From NCBI RefSeq assembly GCF_023715145.1, contig NZ_JAMBNP010000001.1, positions 558,001-622,000 on the forward strand: a stretch of 64,000 bases of DNA, given 5' to 3'. The notes under the pieces are model-generated. The model had not been told where the DNA came from and searched no databases. It worked only from the letters and a program-made list of their open reading frames with translations. The stretch comes from Paenibacillus glycanilyticus. Its GTDB lineage: Bacteria; Bacillota; Bacilli; Paenibacillales; Paenibacillaceae. Both the position numbers and the translations under genes were made by a program. Position 1 is the stretch's first letter, and the number at the start of each line of letters is the position of its first letter. Positions 61,939 to 64,000 of this stretch are shown here, in pieces.

Positions 61939-62865
61939 TTAGTACCTCCGCTTTCTCTCTTTCATTTCCGTCATAAACGTTAAGTAGTTCTGATGGCGGC
62001 TTGGGGCAACCGCGCCCTCCTCTACCGCCTTCAGTACCGCGCATCCCGGTTCATGCACATGAGTGCACGCCCGGAACTTGCAGCCCGGTGCAAGCTCGCG
62101 CATCTCTTTAAAGCAATATCCCAGATCCTCGATGCCCAGCTCAGTGAAATCCAGCTGGCTGAAGCCCGGCGTATCCGCCACATACCCGCCGCCTATCTCG
62201 ACGAGTTCGACATGGCGGGTCGTATGCTTGCCGCGGCCAAGCCTGTTGCTGATCTCATTGGTCTCAAGCGTTAGGCCCGGAACAAGCGCGTTCAGGAGGG
62301 AAGACTTGCCCACGCCCGACTGGCCGGCGAAGACCGCTACATGCCCCTTGAGACGGTCATGCAGCTCTTCAACGCCAACGCCGCGGCGCGAGCTGGTACC
62401 GTATACCTCATAGCCAATAGCGGTATAAATGCGATTCACGGCCGCAGCGGCGGCGATCGCTTCTTCCGTCTCCTCGCCGTCTTGCTCCAGATCCTGCTTG
62501 CTCAAGCACAGCACCGGTTCAATGCCGGCATGTTCGATATGGACAAGAAATTTGTCAAGCAGCTGCAAATTCAAGGTAGGCTCCGTCACGGAGAAGACGA
62601 GAATAGCCAGATCTACATTGGCGACCGGCGGCCGGATCAGCTCGGAGCTGCGGGGCAGCAGTTCTTCTACTGTGCCCTCGCCGTTCTCCGTTAAGCTGTA
62701 CAACACGTCGTCGCCAACAAGCGGCGTCAAGCCCCTCTTCTTAAACACACCTCGTGCACGGCATTGCACCGTTTGCCCCGGCGATTCCGCATCTTGCGGC
62801 AATACGTAGTAGTAACCGCTGAGCGCCTTGACGATTCTCCCCTTGGATTCACTATTGCTGCCCAT
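61939..62865 (-). CDS. rsgA: Ribosome biogenesis GTPase RsgA
   Basis: 308-aa circularly permuted GTPase acting in late maturation of the 30S subunit. It has an N-terminal OB fold (about 1-70), then G1 as GQSGVGKS (181-188), G3 as DTPG (231-234), and the zinc site Cys262, Cys267, His269, Cys275. The ATG at 62865 has GGAGG 8 nt upstream and lies inside the 3' end of prkC, overlapping it by 14 bp. Confidence 0.97.
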   Translation of the reverse strand: MGSNSESKGRIVKALSGYYYVLPQDAESPGQTVQCRARGVFKKRGLTPLVGDDVLYSLTENGEGTVEELLPRSSELIRPPVANVDLAILVFSVTEPTLNLQLLDKFLVHIEHAGIEPVLCLSKQDLEQDGEETEEAIAAAAAVNRIYTAIGYEVYGTSSRRGVGVEELHDRLKGHVAVFAGQSGVGKSSLLNALVPGLTLETNEISNRLGRGKHTTRHVELVEIGGGYVADTPGFSQLDFTELGIEDLGYCFKEMRELAPGCKFRACTHVHEPGCAVLKAVEEGAVAPSRHQNYLTFMTEMKERKRRY

Positions 62866-64000
62866 CTTGGTTGCCTCCGTTGTCATTGCTTTCTTCCGGA
62901 TCCCCATCTACAGGCTGATCCGGGTTATCTGTCTTCTCATTTGTTTCAGTACCGGTTTCGGTATCCTTACCCGGATCCGTTTCACCGCCGCCGGTTCCCG
63001 GAATCGTCAGCGAAGAGGAATCGGATCCTTGCGCTAATTCCTCATACGTGATCGTGCGCGTATCTACAAATTGGCCATCCCGGTAAACGGTCACTCTCGC
63101 TTCCGTATTTGGCGCCAGAATAACCTGAACCGGGAAGGACTGGGTATCTTGAATTTGGCGTTTGCCCCACTCAATATCCTGTCCGCGTGCATCCGAATAT
63201 ACGATTCGGATTTCGCTTGTTTTACCCGCTTCAGCAGGCGATATCGTTACGTTAAACGTATGGTTCTTCGCATCTTTAGGCGGTCCGGAGCTAACGCGGA
63301 TCGTGATTTTTGATCCCTTCGGCACCGGATCGTTTGGCTTGAACTGGTCCTGGTTAATGACAAGCCCTTTGCTTTGCGTATAGCTAGGTTCTTCTAGAAT
63401 ATCGTCATCTTGCAGCACCAATCCGTTGGACTTCACGATATCCTTCGCTTCGGCAATGGTATGGCCAATGAGATTCGGCATCGGAATCGTCTCGCGGCCT
63501 TTGCTCACCATAAACTTAAAGGTAGCTGACTTCGGATCAAATTCGGAACCAAATTCAGGTGTCTGGCTGATGATCGTGCCGGGATCCTGATCGCTGAATA
63601 CTTGTTCCGACGTAATCTGCGATTCCTCATCTACACCAAGCGCAGTCAGATCATCCTTGGCTTCCTGCAGCTGTTTGCCTTTGTAATCCGACATCTTCTC
63701 AAGGACGGCCCCGTCGCTGACGGACAGCTGAATCCATGATCCTTCCTTCACCCGCATATTAGCCTTGCTCTGCTCAAATACCTGGCCAGCCGGTACATCG
63801 CCCATAAACTCGTGAATAACCGGTTCCTGTACTTTCAATCCGGCGTCCTCAATCTTGGCGCGCGCCGCAGCCTCATCCATGCCAACAACATAAGGCACGT
63901 CCACTTCCGGCACGTCAAGCTTGTTAACCAGAGCAAGGAAGCCCCATATAATCAAAGCCAGAGCAACCAGGGTGATCCCAACTATCGTAATGGGACGCTT
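62852..64000 (-). CDS. prkC: PASTA Ser/Thr kinase PrkC, C-terminal part
   Basis: The gene runs off the window; its 3' 382 codons are present. The membrane helix (about IVGITLVALALIIWGFLALV) is followed by PASTA domains (VDVPYVVGMDEAAARAKIED; LEKMSDYKGKQLQEAKDDL; IPMPNLIGHTIAEAKDIVKS), a beta-rich region and an acidic Asn/Gly/Glu-rich tail. The PASTA domains bind muropeptide/peptidoglycan and trigger the kinase domain, which lies beyond the window edge. It precedes rsgA, as in other Bacilli. Confidence 0.92.
   Translation of the reverse strand, partial: KRPITIVGITLVALALIIWGFLALVNKLDVPEVDVPYVVGMDEAAARAKIEDAGLKVQEPVIHEFMGDVPAGQVFEQSKANMRVKEGSWIQLSVSDGAVLEKMSDYKGKQLQEAKDDLTALGVDEESQITSEQVFSDQDPGTIISQTPEFGSEFDPKSATFKFMVSKGRETIPMPNLIGHTIAEAKDIVKSNGLVLQDDDILEEPSYTQSKGLVINQDQFKPNDPVPKGSKITIRVSSGPPKDAKNHTFNVTISPAEAGKTSEIRIVYSDARGQDIEWGKRQIQDTQSFPVQVILAPNTEARVTVYRDGQFVDTRTITYEELAQGSDSSSLTIPGTGGGETDPGKDTETGTETNEKTDNPDQPVDGDPEESNDNGGNQDGQQ

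Overview
The window looks like chromosome of an endospore-forming, low-to-mid GC Firmicute of the Paenibacillaceae (Paenibacillus/Cohnella type). The basis is a SpoVM micro-gene, a SpoVIF-like gene, a DUF2515/YppC gene, the order prkC-rsgA-rpe-spoVM-rpmB-yloU-fakA-degV-recG, strong AGGAGG ribosome binding sites, and Lpl-type ABC sugar importers paired with two-component or membrane-anchored AraC regulators. Almost every gene from 1 to 48.7 kb lies on the minus strand. Base composition is patchy: AT-rich at 1-2.8 kb, GC-rich at 2.9-8.1 kb, AT-rich at 9-16 kb and 26-36 kb, GC-rich again after 50 kb. This fits an accessory mosaic joined to a conserved core at about 54-64 kb. 

Region by region. 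(1) 0-2.8 kb: small AT-rich orphan genes (an anchored protein, a tandemly duplicated 72-aa membrane protein, an unknown protein and an Imm30-like immunity protein), separated by copies of a composite intergenic repeat with a hairpin core. (2) 2.9-8.1 kb: a pentonate operon with D-xylonate dehydratase (YjhG/YagF type), 2-keto-3-deoxy-pentonate dehydratase (FAH fold) and an alpha-ketoglutarate-semialdehyde dehydrogenase, under an IclR regulator with matching palindromes at both promoters. Together they form the lower Weimberg route from xylonate to alpha-ketoglutarate. (3) 8.3-16.2 kb: a DinB-like gene, then lipoprotein, two permeases, YesM-type kinase and YesN-type AraC response regulator. (4) 16.9-26.3 kb: a membrane AraC regulator, a second Lpl-type importer, a secreted GH43-like enzyme with a C-terminal carbohydrate-binding-like domain, a Cof-type HAD phosphatase and a TIM-barrel sugar epimerase. 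(5) 26.8-35.7 kb: an eight-gene operon combining a complete ABC importer that includes its own ATPase with four signal-less phosphoesterases: a 2H cyclic phosphodiesterase, two 5'-nucleotidase-type metallophosphoesterases and a HAD phosphatase. It starts from a good sigma-A promoter preceded by Pho-box-like repeats. I read it as an uptake and intracellular cleavage system for organic phosphoesters, perhaps 2',3'-cyclic nucleotides. 

(6) 36-39.2 kb: a relic of a DUF2357-type restriction gene, then two SDR oxidoreductases around a TetR regulator. (7) 39.4-46.9 kb: two giant secreted subtilase-family proteins, probably in one operon. The downstream one is intact and SLH-anchored. The upstream one has lost the catalytic Asp, His and Ser and the oxyanion Asn, so it is a pseudoprotease. 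Three direct repeats spaced exactly 28 bp apart lie upstream. (8) 47.4-50.2 kb: a decay zone with a twice-frameshifted gene, an Excalibur-domain secreted protein, the 5' part of a group IIC intron inserted directly behind a terminator, and the tail of an alcohol dehydrogenase gene. A 34-nt relic of the same intron 5' end follows the terminator of the subtilase operon. (9) 50.2-54.1 kb: an SOS-controlled Y-family polymerase/YolD pair with two LexA boxes, DUF2515, and YedK/HMCES. (10) 54.2-64 kb: the conserved core with spoVIF-like, recG, degV, fakA, yloU (which seems to start at an AUA codon), rpmB, spoVM, a small membrane protein, rpe, rsgA and the 3' part of prkC. A 550-bp structured intergenic region with two 100-bp tandem repeats lies between convergent rpmB and spoVM.
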